Assembly (NCBI GenBank): GCA_032717465.1
Contig: CM064666.1
Location: forward strand, 4,406,028 to 4,470,027
Origin: Coenobita brevimanus
Taxonomy: Eukaryota; Arthropoda; Malacostraca; Decapoda; Coenobitidae
Length of the DNA: 64,000 nt
Direction of reading: 5' to 3'
Of the stretch, positions 53,557 through 63,825 are shown piece by piece. Position 1 is the first letter of the stretch, and every line of letters starts with the position of its first letter. The notes below the pieces were generated by a model. That model had not been told where the DNA came from and made no database searches. It was given only the letters and a program-made list of their open reading frames with translations. Position numbers and translations under genes: made by a program.

Positions 53557-53812
53557 AGAGTAGACTGTAGCACCAGTCAAGCAGGGCAGTACTCCCGAGG
53601 TGGATGGAAAGCTGATGACAGGGAGTGCTGGAGCTCCCGTTTCATCAGCCCTCAGGACTAGTTCCTGACCATCCCCCTTTGCTGAACTTTTTCAGTGTCT
53701 CAGTGACACAGAGAGTAGGCCAGCATGCTCTCCAGTACAAATTTCTCTAACTATCTACACCAAACTACATGCACAGTACACACTACACTTCCTATTCAAA
53801 ATTCATTTAAAA

Positions 53813-54217
53813 ATGGCGTCTCTTCACCAAGCCTCGGAGTCCCCAGGGGGGGGGACCATAAATGCCCCCACCATCCGCCCCTCTCCCGGTGATGACTCGA
53901 GGTGCCTGAAACAACTGTCTGACTCTCTTCTTCTTCATTTCTGCAACATTCGCGGCCTTTCCTCTAACTTTCGCTCTGTTGAGCACCACCTCTCCTCCTC
54001 TAAACCTCACCTTCTTTTTCTAACGGAGACTCAGCTGTCTGAGGCAACTGACAGCAAACCCTTTTCTGTATCCTCCTACTTTCTCTATACTCATTTCAAA
54101 GCCAAAGGTGGCTGTTGTGTATATATATATGCAACAACTTATCCTGCTCTCGTGTTCCTGAATTCGATTCTTCTGAATTCTCTACACTCTGGCTTCGGCT
54201 TTCCTGTCATTCTCTGA
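53813..54217 (+). pseudogene. Jockey-like copy D, endonuclease N-terminal part
   Basis: MASLHQASESPGGGTINAPT starts the ORF. HFCNIRGLSSNFRSVEHHL and LLFLTETQLSEA carry the Asn and Glu positions of the APE endonuclease. The frame is lost at about 54120, where a TATATATATATG stretch is two bases longer than GTGTATATGTACGC in copy B. Confidence 0.92.
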
Positions 54218-55527
54218 CTAAATATATCTGTGCTGTTTACTTATCCCCTGATTCTACTGACTATCAAAAATTCTTCGACTATCTTACTTCTACGATGGAA
54301 CACATTCTATCCATTTCTCCTTTCTCTGAAATCTCTATTCTAGGAGATTTCAATGTTCACCACCACCTTTGGCTCTCCTCTCCTTTCACGGATCCACCTG
54401 GTGAACAAGCCTACATCTTTTCTATCCTTAATGACCTAGAGCAGCTTGTACAGCACCCTACTCGTATCCCCGACCGCCTTGGAGAGAGCCCCAACATACT
54501 TGACCTCTTCCTCACAACTAATCCTTCTGCTTACTCTGTTAATCTTTTCTCTCCGTTGGGCTCCTCCGATCACAACCTTATTACCTTAACCTGTCCTATC
54601 ACTCCGGTACGGCCTGTGGACCCTCCAGGGAAACAACGTCTGTGGCATTTTGGAGCCGCGGACTGGGAGGCCCTCAGGCAGTACTTCTTTGATTTTCCCT
54701 GGAATGATTATTGCTTCCATGGCCGGGAGCCATCTGGGTGTGCCTTGCGCATTACGGAGGTTATTCTCTCGGGCATGGAAGCATACATTCCTTTCTCATA
54801 TCCTTTGACTAAAGCAAAAAAGCCTTGGTTTAATCACGCTTGTTCTAATGCTGTCCGCAACAAGGAGAGGGCCTACAAAAGGTACTGGAGCCAACCCACC
54901 CCTGAAACACATCATCTTTACGTTTCTGCCCGGAATCGTGCTAAGTCTGTTCTTCGCTCTACTAAAAATTATTTCATCCATACTAAATGCTCTCAACTCT
55001 CCAACTCGAATTCTTCCCGCTCCTTCTGGCACGTTGCCAAAAATCTTTCTAACAACTTTACCTCATCATCCTTCCCTCCTCTTTTCTACTCTGATGGTTC
55101 TGTAGCTATTTCTTCTACTGATAAAGCAGATCTCTTCCCACAGACTTTCTCCTCCAATTCCACCTTAGACGATTCCGGCGCTGTTCCTCCATCTTTTCCC
55201 CCCTCTGACTTCCTCATGGCTGACATTAAAATTTCTTCAGTTGATGTATTTTCTGCCATCACTGGCCTCAGTACTAACAAGGCATATGGGCCTGATGGGG
55301 TCCCTCCTGTTGTTCTCAAGAACTGTGCTTCTGTACTTACACCCTGCCTAGGCAAACTCTTTCGCCTTTGTCTGTCAACTTGTACCTTTCCTTCTTGCTG
55401 GAAGTTTGCTCTCATTCAGCCAGTCCCAAAGAAGGGTGACCACTCCCAACCCTCCAACTATCGTCCAATTACTTTAACGTCCTGTATTTCAAAAGTTTTC
55501 GAGTCAATTCTCAATAAAAAATTTTAA
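54115..55527 (+). pseudogene. Jockey-like copy D, endonuclease end and RT start
   Basis: A 470-codon open frame holds [32 protein letters not shown] (GDFN), [20 protein letters not shown] and [11 protein letters not shown] (SDH). A linker with [20 protein letters not shown] follows, and then the RT entry [32 protein letters not shown] and [19 protein letters not shown]. It stops at 55527 (NKKF then TAA) because an A-run is one base short compared with NRKILKHLS in copy C. The first ATG is not the native start. Confidence 0.92.
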
Positions 55528-56015
55528 GGCATCTTTCCTATTACAACCTTCTTTCTGATCGTCAGTACGGGTTCCGTCAGGGACGCTCCACTGGCGATCT
55601 TCTCACCTACCTTTCAGACTCCTGGTCATCCTCCTTTCGGGACTTTGGCGAAAGCTTTGCCATTGCACTTGACATCTCAAAGGCTTTCAATCGAGTCTGG
55701 CATAAATCTTTAATTTCCAAACTGCCCTCCTACGGTTTCTATCCTTCTATCTGTGCCTTCATCGCTAGCTTTCTTTCTGGTCGTTCTATAGCCGCTGTTG
55801 TAGGCGGCCATCGTTCTTCTCCTAGATCTATCAACAGTGGTGTTCCTCAGGGCTTTGTCCTATCACCTACTCTCTTCCTTTTATTCATCAATGATCTTCT
55901 AAGCTGTACATCTAACCCTATCCACTCATACGCTGATGACTCCACGCTTCACCTTTCCATTTGGTTCCCGCAACGCCCATCTCAACAGTTACTTCAACAA
56001 ACAAGGGATGAGGCT
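55528..56015 (+). pseudogene. Jockey-like copy D, RT catalytic core
   Basis: In the restored frame the core reads FRQGRSTGDLLTYLSDSWSS, LDISKAFNRVWHKSLISKL (motif A), FIASFLSGRSIAAVVGGHRS, SGVPQGFVLSPTLFLLFIND (motif B, with F for S) and SYADDSTLHLSIWF (motif C). Motifs A and C keep their aspartates. No upstream ATG serves this segment because it is the continuation of the previous frame. Confidence 0.88.
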
Positions 56016-56774
56016 ATGGCACACCTAATGTCTGACTGGGCTCGTATCTCTGACTGGGGTAATAATAATATGGTTGTTTTTAATGCATCTAAGACTCAGT
56101 TCTTACACCTATCAACCCGACAAAATCTTCCACAGGTATACCCACTAATGTTTAATAATATTCAGCTTAATCCTGCATCATCCTTGAACATGCTTGGGGT
56201 TTCATTTACTCTGGACTTATCTTGGAAAGATCATATTATATCTCTTGTAAAATCTGCTTCCGAGAGATTGGGTGTGCTAAGCCGACTCCGCTCTTTCTTT
56301 ACCCCTGCACAATTGTTGACTCTATACAGGGGTTTTATCTGCCCCTATGTTGAGTACAACTCTCATGTGTGGGGAGGCTCCCCACATACAGCTCTTCTCA
56401 ATAGGGTGGAGTCAAAGGCTTTTCGTCTCATTAACTCTCCTCCTCTTACTGACTCCCTTCAACCTCTGTCTCTTCGCCGCACTGTTGCATCTTTATCTCT
56501 TTTCTATCGCTACTTTAATGGTCACTGCTCCTCTGAACTATCTGCTTGCATTCCTCCACCTCTACGACAGGCGCATTGCACCCGTCTGGCAGCAAACTCT
56601 CATCCCTTTTCTGTCCAACTCTCTAATGCAAGAGTTAACCGTTACTCCCAGTCTTTCATTTATGCAACAGGTCAGCTCTGGAACTGTCTCCCTCTGTCTG
56701 TATTTCCTGCTGCCTATTATCTCCAGTCTTTCAAACGCAGTGTGTCCAGACATCTCAAAATGATCGGATCTTGA
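56016..56774 (+). pseudogene. Jockey-like copy D, RT thumb and C-terminus
   Basis: This 252-codon frame continues the RT from MAHLMSDWARISDWGNNNMV through LNMLGVSFTLDLSWKDHI, ASERLGVLSRLRSFFTPAQL and NSHVWGGSPHTALLNRVESK to YSQSFIYATGQLWNCLPLSV and a stop after KMIGS. It is the family's native C-terminus, shared with A, B and C. Confidence 0.92.
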
Positions 56775-56868
56775 ATTTGGCTCTCTATTGTATTTTGTTT
56801 TTCTCTTGGAGGGAACTGTTACTGCCGGCTCATGGCCTTTGGTTCCTTCTTCCTCGCATAAAAAAAAA

Positions 56869-57849
56869 AGATAAATAAATAAAGAGTTAGACAGATAGGT
56901 AGAAAGATAGATGCTATGGGCCATCTGGATAAGCTGTTGACGACACTGTTCAGGTACGGTACAAGAATCTTGTGAAAGTCTCATGTCCAATCCTCAACAT
57001 TATCATAAAGGGGTCTCCATCTACTCCACAACACTCCATTATTCACACAGAAGCATTCACACTTCTCCTTGTCGCTCTCAAACTTTGACACTGCAACCTT
57101 TCACAATGAGCTGACAACAGGGTCATTTTCCTGTAGTTGCTTTATTCTTTCTGAAGAAATCTCACCAAAGGGGTCATCATTATCCCTGCTCAGGTAGATG
57201 TCAGTCCGTGTTGCACAGCAGGTAGACGTGGGTCTCTCAGACCCAAAAAAATAAAAATTCAAGAAAAAATGTTTAGGTTTCCCGAATTCCAATACTGAAA
57301 GTAGAGTAACCTATTTAATGTTTCAGCAACATAAACATGTAAAACAAATGAACTGTTCTTTTCTTTTTATAATTTTTACAAATTTCTGAAAAAAACTGGG
57401 AAAAACAGTAAATAAATTTTGACCTTCTATAAGAAAATATAAAATAAGATCTGAATGGTTGCTTGAGTGGTCCCACAGCATGGTATGGGATGGTGCTTCA
57501 TGGTGTGAAGAGGGGCTGCCAGATACTGCATTCATATCTGCAATCAGGGAGAACAAAATATCTCACACACCTCAGGTAGACGTGGGTCTCACATACCCAA
57601 CTTATACTCACATATCTTTATACTGCAGAAACGGAGAGAGAGCTTGAAGTAACTCCCTCACCACTTGCATGGATACACAAAGTTAGGAAGCTACTGAGAA
57701 GAACAGGGCTCCTGGATATTTAGAAGTTAATTAACTAGAAAATGGGATGGGGGCGGGGGTCTCTCAGACCCACCTCTACCTGAGCAAGGTTATACAAATC
57801 AGCCATAAAGGTATCTCCAAGAACTTAGGGGGCAATATCAGAAGTCTTC
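56869..57849. other. No firm gene; repeated GGTCTCTCAGACC motif
   Basis: The motif GGTAGACGTGGGTCTCTCAG followed by ACCC occurs at about 57230-57252. A relative (GGTAGACGTGGGTCTCACAT) is at about 57571-57592, and an inverted copy (GGTAGAGGTGGGTCTGAGAG read on the minus strand) at about 57757-57785. Its core GGTCTCTCAGACC is almost palindromic. A minus frame at 57101-57292 crossing one copy is not recognised. Confidence 0.55.
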
Positions 57850-58207
57850 TTTTCCTTACTCCTAACAGAGACAACCTTCTCAATCTTCACATTCATATCG
57901 ACAGTCTTGGTTTCATCAGAATCACACTCGGCTGCCCAGTTCATAGATCTAGTCACTGCACACACCATAAACACTTCAGGGTGCTTACTTTCCGACTAAG
58001 CTGCACCATTCACACAGGAACCTCAGATACAACTGGGTTATGCAGGAAGTTGATTCCAGCTATGTCATTCCATAACAAAAGAGTCACACCTGGAACAAGC
58101 AGATGCCCCACTACTCCAGCAATTGCCCTACAATTCACAAGAACATAGACAGTTTCAGCTGGGATTTGAATTTCAGTAAAGCAGACGACCGATCTGCCAG
58201 AAGGCAC
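57850..58207 (-). pseudogene. Gmr1-like protease remnant
   Basis: On the minus strand: VPSGRSVVCFTEIQIPAETV, then AGVVGHLLVPGVTLLLWNDI, then AGINFLHNPVVSEVPV. In a shifted frame follows SKHPEVFMVCAVTRSMNWAA. The pattern (PVPGVxxLLGNDLAG, then VVTRAM) is the C-terminal half of the aspartic protease and the start of the linker in Gmr1-like Gypsy elements, as at 28.5-28.6 kb. The active site and all other domains are missing, leaving a small isolated relic. Confidence 0.65.
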
Positions 58208-58209
58208 GC

Positions 58210-58424
58210 CGACATGTCATAAAAATACCCCCGCTAATACCAGTAGACCAGTCCTGTATGAGACAGCCCTAACAAGTATTTAATATGGACGGTGGGTGTT
58301 AGCGCCGAAGTGGTGACATGTGAAGGTGTATGGATTGTAGGAGGGCTACTGGGCCTTGAGAAAGGATTGTGAAGCCTATGCCCAGAGTCGAAGACATAAA
58401 AAGAAAAACGATACGTAAAATCCA
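58210..58424. other. No gene seen
   Basis: This short spacer lies between the protease remnant and LINE G. Confidence 0.5.
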
Positions 58425-59544
58425 TCTTAGGCAAGTTACCAACCAACAAAGCTCCTGGCCAAGATGGAATTCCTCCAATTGTTTAGAAAAAGTACTCCGC
58501 AGAACTTGCCTCTGTTCTAGCTAAATCATTCAGACTATGCATACGTGTTTCTTCATTCCCTAATTCATGGAAAGAAACCAATACCCATTCAATTCCAAAG
58601 AAAGGAAGTTCCTCTGACCCCTCTGATTGCAGACGAATAGCTATCACATCCTCTCTTGGTAAAGTATTTGAAATTGTAATTCATAAGCACATGGTTAAAC
58701 ACCTTGAATCCAACAACTTAACTAGTGTTAGATAGTATGGTTTTCGCCAAGAAAGATCCACCATTGATATACTCAATCTTCTAACTCATGCCACCCAGCA
58801 ATCAATTGACCAACATGGAGAAACTCATGCAGTTGCCCTTCATATTTCTAAAGCTTTCGACCTAGTGTGGCACCGTTCCCTGCCATCCAGATTCCCTTGC
58901 TATGGATTAACGTGTTTTGTTCCTCTACTTTACTCATATCTCAGCGACAGAAAAATAAGAATAAAAGTACATGATGTAGGCTATATTCCTATTTCCACTC
59001 AACTAACACCGGCGTGCCACAAGAATCAGTTCTGGTGCCAACCCAATTTCTAGTTCATATTCATGATCTCTTATCTATCACCTACAATCCCATCCATTCA
59101 TATGCTGATGACTCAACATTTCGCAGTTCATTCATCCTCAAACACCCACCTACAAAGTTTAATATCTTTAATTCTCAACTTAGTGCAGCCATCTCCATAA
59201 ATTATAACTTATGTAAGATCAACGATTGTGGTCAAAATGATCTTGTCTCATGCTGGTAAAACCATATATATATACTTTACTAACAGACAGATATTGCCAG
59301 AATCTTATATTACCTTCAGTACAACAAATATTCCCATTTCCAAAAGTATTGAAAGTCTCGGTGATTCACTTAACAATACCCTTAGCTGGAGCTCTCATGT
59401 CAGATCACTTTCCGAAACTGCTTCAAAGAAACCTGGATTATTGTACAGAGTCCGTAACTTCTTCACGAAGAGCAGTTACCTACAATTTATAGGTCACGTG
59501 CAATCTCAGCTAGTAGATTGCTCATCCTTGTGGAATGGATGTGG
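58425..59544 (+). pseudogene. LINE G RT, first part
   Basis: Across several stops the + strand reads KAPGQDGIPPIV, HSIPKKGSSSDPSDCRRIAI, TSSLGKVFEIVIHKHMVKHL, YGFRQERSTIDILNLLTHA, LHISKAFDLVWHRSLP (motif A; the first Asp is His) and a decayed SYADDSTFRSS (motif C). Then come ISKSIESLGDSLNNTLSWSS and SSLWNGCGEVA. A frameshift separates motif A from motif B, where GVPQ-S has become ACHKN in the available frame. Confidence 0.82.
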
Positions 59545-59553
59545 AGAGGTTGC
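59545..59553. repeat. Target-site duplication of R3, left copy
   Basis: AGAGGTTGC here matches AGAGGTTGC at 62737-62745 exactly. The two copies bracket R3 and lie in the interrupted RT frame of LINE G. Confidence 0.9.
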
Positions 59554-59579
59554 TATCTATCAATCTATAGCCCGACGCC

Positions 59580-59930
59580 CTAATCCCGCAAAGGGTGGCC
59601 ACAGACAAAACGCCTCCAAGTCGCTCTATCACCCACCATTTGCCTACCCTCCCCCCAACTCACTTCCCCCTCCCTCATATACCTCTCAACTCCATCCCTC
59701 CACCTTATCCTCAGTCTTCCCCTCCCTCTCCCTCCCTCCACCTCACCTACATACACCCTCTTTGTCAGTCTTTCATTCTTCGTTCTCTCCACATGTCCAA
59801 ACCACCTGAGTGTATTTCTCCTAATCTCAACCACATCCACATCCATCCCACAACGTTCTTTCACTTCTTCATTCGTCAACCTGCACCTCCATGTCACTCC
59901 ACATGCTCCTCTCAAGTAACTCATTTCCAC
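59580..59930 (-). pseudogene. LINE R3 C-terminal segment
   Basis: MEMSYLRGACGVTWRCRLTN through VKERCGMDVDVVEIRRNTLR and WFGHVERTKNERLTKRVYVG to RGRLRIRWRDGVERYM and VCGHPLRD. It is in the same frame as the preceding 652-codon segment, from which one TGA (after KSRV) separates it. Confidence 0.9.
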
Positions 59931-59933
59931 CGC

Positions 59934-61892
59934 TCACACTCTTGACTTGTTCTCCTCTAGCAAGGTCCATGCCTTGCTTCCGTACGTCAAGGTAGGGATC
60001 ACAGTATTATCATGCAGTGACTTCTTAACTTTCATACTCACCTCCCTATTTCTCATCACATCTTTCAGTGAATCAACAACCTTCCTTCCCTGTTGTACCC
60101 TTTCAAACACTTCATCTCCAAAATTTCCAGCCTTACTCGTCACACTACCCAAGTACTTGAATGCTCTCATATTCTCCATATCCTCAGCATCCAACCTCAC
60201 TGTGCATTCTGTGACTTCATTCCTCTCAAACACCATAACTTTACTCTCGTTTACATTAAATTTCAGATTCCTCTTCCTACACACTGTCCCAAATTCATTC
60301 ACCAAACCTTGCAACTCCCATTCATCTTCACTCAACAGTACTGTATCATCAGCAAACAGCAACACCGGAATCTTCCACATCTCACCCTCATGCATTAGAG
60401 CCACCCCCACATCCACTGCCCTACCTTGCACCTTTACAACCCCATCCATGTATATATTAAACAGCCATGGAGACATCACACAACCCTGTTTCAGTCCCAC
60501 ACTGAGATCAAAGAACTCACTCAGCCCACCATCCACTCGCACAGTAGCCCTAGCTCCTTCGTACATACTCTTCACAGCATTCAACAATTTCCCCTCCACT
60601 CCATATATTCTTAATACCTTCCACATACCTTGCCTATCTATTCTGTCATAAGCCTTCTCCAAGTCCATGAAGGCAGCATACACTTTCTTTCCCTTCTCTA
60701 AATACTTCTCCACTAAACATCTCAGAACAAATATCTGATCTACACACCTTCTTCCCTTCCTAAATCCCCTTTGTTCTTCTCCAACTAGCTCCTCTGACAT
60801 ATGCCTAACCCTATCAATGGGTATTCTGCCATATATTTTTCCATTCACATTAAGAAGGCAAATACCCCTATGTTTACCACATACTTCTCTCTCCCCTTTT
60901 CCGTTGTATAAAGGAACAATTATACCTGATTTCCAGTCCTCTGGAACACTTCCCTCTTCCCAAGCCAATCTACACAACTTCCATATCCACTCCATTACAA
61001 TCCCACCCCCATACTTCAGCATTTCACCACACACTCCATCAAATCCTGGGACCTTTCCCATCTTGATCTTCTTCATTGCCTCCACTACTTCCTCCCTACT
61101 GATCTCTTCCTCCCTTCTCTCACCTCTTCTTCTCCCAGCCATTCCCCAACCACTTATACTCGCACTGCTCTCACTCTCTACATTCAACAAATCCTCAAAG
61201 TTCTCCTTCCATCTCCTTAATTTCTCCCTCTTCTCCACCAACAATCTATTATTCCTATCTTTCACTCCCTTACAATTTCCCCTTTCACACTGCCTTGCTT
61301 TCTTTACCTTCTTCGAAAACGATTTCTTACTCTCCCTCCACTTCACACTCAGATTCCTCCCAAACTTTTCATCCACTTTCTTCTTACTCTCCTTCACCAG
61401 TCTCTTCACCTCCCTTCTCCTGGTCACATATACCTCTCTCTTCTCTCTCTCATCTTCTCCCCTACCTCTACTCCCTAGCCATTCACTATACGCCTTCTTC
61501 TTTTGTTCCACAGCTCGTTTCACCTCATCATTCCACCATGCTGTCCCTTGCACACCAGTGCATCTCCTCCTTACTCCACAAACCACCTCACACGCTGCAC
61601 CTATCTCTTCCGTGAATATCTTACATACATCTTCCACCCCTTCCATCTGCTCTAACTCATACCTTCCCAATCTTTCTTCCACAATGCTCTTATACTCTGC
61701 CATTTTCTCACTATCTTGCAACTTCTTCACTCTTCTTACAGGAGCTGTTTCCTCCTGTCTTCCCCTTCGTCTCCTCACCCACTTTCCTCGCAGCCTTATG
61801 TTGGCCATCACCAAGTGATGATCCGAGACTCTATTCCCCCACCCTCTCCACACTCTTGCATCCAACACTTGTCTTCTCATTCCCTCATCCAA
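59934..61892 (-). pseudogene. LINE R3 endonuclease end and complete RT
   Basis: This 652-codon frame is the longest in the window. It starts in the endonuclease end (RVSDHHLVMANIRL). The linker contains WWNDEVKRAVEQKKKAY. RT then carries KMGKVPGFDGVCGEMLKYGG, GIIVPLYNGKGE, RGICLLNVNGKIYGRI and FRKGRRCVDQIFVLRCLVEK. Next come AAFMDLEKAYDRIDRQGMW (motif A), GLKQGCVMSPWLFNIYMDGV (motif B), PVLLFADDTVLLSEDEWEL (motif C) and KYLGSVTSKAG, ending at a TGA after ENKSRV. All three catalytic aspartates are present. This RT could be translated as a block but lacks its endonuclease N-terminus in frame. Confidence 0.93.
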
Positions 61893-62600
61893 TCACACGT
61901 AGTCTATCACTGCCTTTCATTCCACAAGTTCACCATCCATCCTCCTCATGACTCTCCATGTATACCTGTGGATCATCTTATGCCGAAAGTAGGTGTTGAT
62001 TACTGCCAACCCCTTACCAGCACAGATGTTCACCAAAGCACTACCATTTCCATCTACTTCAGCTGGCACACACCACTGACCAACCACTCCATCCACTTGT
62101 ACATTCCCCACTTTGCCATTCATGTCTCCAATCAAAAACAATCACTCACTCCTCTCAAACTTGTCCATACATGTTTCTACACTTGCCCAAAACTCATCTT
62201 TCACTCTTGCCACTAGGTCCTCTGTTGGAGAATATGCACATACAATCGCCCACGCTTGTATACCTACTTTCATCCTCACCCATACAATTCTTGCAGCCAC
62301 TGTTCCATACTCTCTTATATTCTCCTCCCACTTCTTGCTTATCGTCAGACATACTCCCTCTCTTGCCCTCTCATTCTCATTAACTCCCGCACATATTCCT
62401 AAACCATATTCCCACTCTCTCACCCTTCCACCCTTCCATTTAGTTTCAGTCAATTCACATATATCCACTCTTTTATCCCAAAGCACCTGAACAATCTCAT
62501 TTTCACTTCATCATTCACTTCTCTCACATTCCCTGTCCCCACCCTCAGAATGTCCTTTGTCTGTTCCTTAGTCGTCAACGTATGGTCCGTTCTGGTCCAA
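61893..62600 (-). pseudogene. LINE R3 endonuclease N-terminal part, broken
   Basis: On the minus strand: ILRVGTGNVREVNDEVKMRL, a frameshift, VQVLWDKRVDICELTETKWK (catalytic Glu in TETKW), VWVRMKVGIQAWAIVCAYSP and KVGIQAW-type beta strands. Then in a second frame comes MFLIGDMNGKVGNVQVDGVV (GDMN for GDFN), followed by GKGLAVINTYFRHKMIHRYT and WRVMRRMDGELVE before two TGA codons. A further part follows at 61892. The family start lies near 62600. Confidence 0.85.
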
Positions 62601-62736
62601 GACGCTTTATTCGCTTGTTCAGTTAGTTCTTTTTATGGGGTGGGGCACTAACCCACCACCAACCCTTTTAGTTGCCTCATACGACAAGCAGGGATACTGG
62701 GGGAGAATTCTTGAAACCCCCCTACCCCCAGGGGGA
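62601..62736 (-). promoter_or_regulatory. LINE R3 5' UTR
   Basis: GC-rich leader in element sense: CTTCCCCCTGGGGGTAGGGG, AGTATCCCTGCTTGTCGTAT and GAGGCAACTAAAAGGGTTGG. Similar CCCTGCTTGTCGTA-type leaders precede related LINEs in other invertebrates (recalled, not checked). It would include the internal promoter. Confidence 0.55.
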
Positions 62737-62745
62737 AGAGGTTGC

Positions 62746-63136
62746 ACCAAGACAAATAGAAAAAAGTCAGAACCAGACTGTTGGAATTATTAATAACCCT
62801 GCTAATACAAGTAAACTACCTCCACTACAAGTAAGAAGAAATGTTGCCTCCCTTGCACTATTTTACAGATACTTTTGTGGCAAATGCTTAGACGAAGTTC
62901 CGTCTATTGTGCCACCTCTCCATGCCTTCCATCGTGCTACATGGGCATCTGGTAGTGCTCATGACTGGAATGTCACACAGCCAAATTGCAGAACTTCGGC
63001 CTATCAGAATTCTTTTATTTCTCGAACTGCATCTCACTGGAACTCGCTTCCTCGGAGTTGTTTCCCCCCAAATTTCAACCAACAGCTGTTCAAGTCCAAC
63101 TGTTACAGATATTTTATGAATGCAGGACGCCGGTAA
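62746..63136 (+). pseudogene. LINE G C-terminal segment
   Basis: PRQIEKSQNQTVGIINNPAN, then QVRRNVASLALFYRYFCGKC, then SFISRTASHWNSLPRSCFPP and NFNQQLFKSNCYRYFMNAGR before TAA at 63134-63136. It aligns with the C-terminus of copies A-D (RRTVASLSLFYRYFNGHCSS, then QSFIYATGQLWNCLP), showing that the two LINE families are relatives. Confidence 0.88.
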
Positions 63137-63240
63137 TCTCTTGTATGGATTATTTTTTTTATTTATTTGTTTTTCCTTCTTCTGTTCTGTTATTTCAAAA
63201 AAGTTCGAAAAGTCTCTTCTAAAATTAAAATAAAAAATCC

Positions 63241-63825
63241 CCTCTCGGCTGCAAGAATAAACCAGTATGTACTCCATTTTAGTGAAATGCTTATGACCAT
63301 TATGCTCCCCGAGTATGTGTGATGGTCGTTTACCAAGTTGTTTTGGAGAATTCATAAAACCTCATCCTCAGTGACACCTTTTGCATAATTTACTTTAATA
63401 TTATCCACTATATTTTTATCATATTAACATCGACATAATATCAGTGACATCAAAAGGGTGCTGATGTGTGATGTTCCAAATATAACGGCTCTTAATATTT
63501 AGGCTCAGTGTCCAGTTACATACTTTTATGTTTTAAGCTTCCTGCCACTGGACCAATAATATTCAGCTTAGAATGTATAGGACTAAATATAGGTGGACCG
63601 CAAGTAACGAGACATATATAACACTTCCAGTCTGAACAGTCTTCTCTTAACTCATCAAAATCGTCTGGTGATAAGAAAAATTAAATTTGAATGTCATATG
63701 GATTTACAGGATTGAGTGTCACTGCTGCAGGTTTTTCAACGGTGTGCCACAATGTTTTGATGAACTACGTAGGCGCAGCCTCGGTACCCTAAACCTAACA
63801 AGGGATTATACTGAGACTGGCTTCC
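63241..63825. other. No gene seen
   Basis: This AT-rich spacer lies between two inverted 3' ends of the G family. I see no frame or motif. Confidence 0.6.

Larger units (their letters stand above)
53560..56868 (+). mobile_element. Jockey-like LINE, copy D, full length
   Basis: This is the best copy of the family. It has a complete leader (53560-53812), one coding region with only about two frameshifts, a 3' UTR (GGCCTTTGGTTCCTTCTTCC) and an A10 tail at about 56860-56869. Flanking GATA-type repeats on both sides suggest insertion into a microsatellite. Both frameshifts fall in simple sequence. Confidence 0.93.
59554..62736 (-). mobile_element. RTE-like LINE, copy R3, full length, nested in LINE G
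   Basis: A 3183-bp antisense element lies exactly between 9-bp target duplications. The 3' end (59554 side) is a TATCTATCAATCTATAG tail, which is GATA-type in element sense. The 5' end (62736 side) starts CTTCCCCCTGGGGGTAGGGG in element sense and contains CCCTGCTTGTCGTATGAGGC. One ORF encodes endonuclease plus RT with a few stops. It defines the full length and both ends of the R1/R2 family. Confidence 0.93.
58425..63240 (+). mobile_element. Jockey/CR1-like LINE G, split by R3
   Basis: This is a + strand LINE of a different family from A-E, 5'-truncated inside RT. The left part (58425-59544) runs from GKLPTNKAPGQDGIPP to the thumb, and the right part (62746-63240) carries the C-terminus and a T-rich 3' UTR. 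The two join in frame once R3 and one AGAGGTTGC are removed: NGCGEVA is followed by PRQIEKSQNQTVG. A sibling 3' end (G2) lies inverted at the window's end. Confidence 0.88.

Noticed and set aside
57459..58148. Plus-strand frames of 62 and 133 codons
   Set aside because: The second is antisense to the protease remnant at 57850-58207, which has family-specific motifs. The first crosses the palindromic repeat motif and shows no domain.
60817..61818. A 333-codon + strand frame rich in Ser/Leu/Pro
   Set aside because: It is the exact antisense of the RT and linker of LINE R3, which has conserved motifs on the minus strand. Other antisense shadows (for example 14977-15624 and 45022-45660) were dropped for the same reason.
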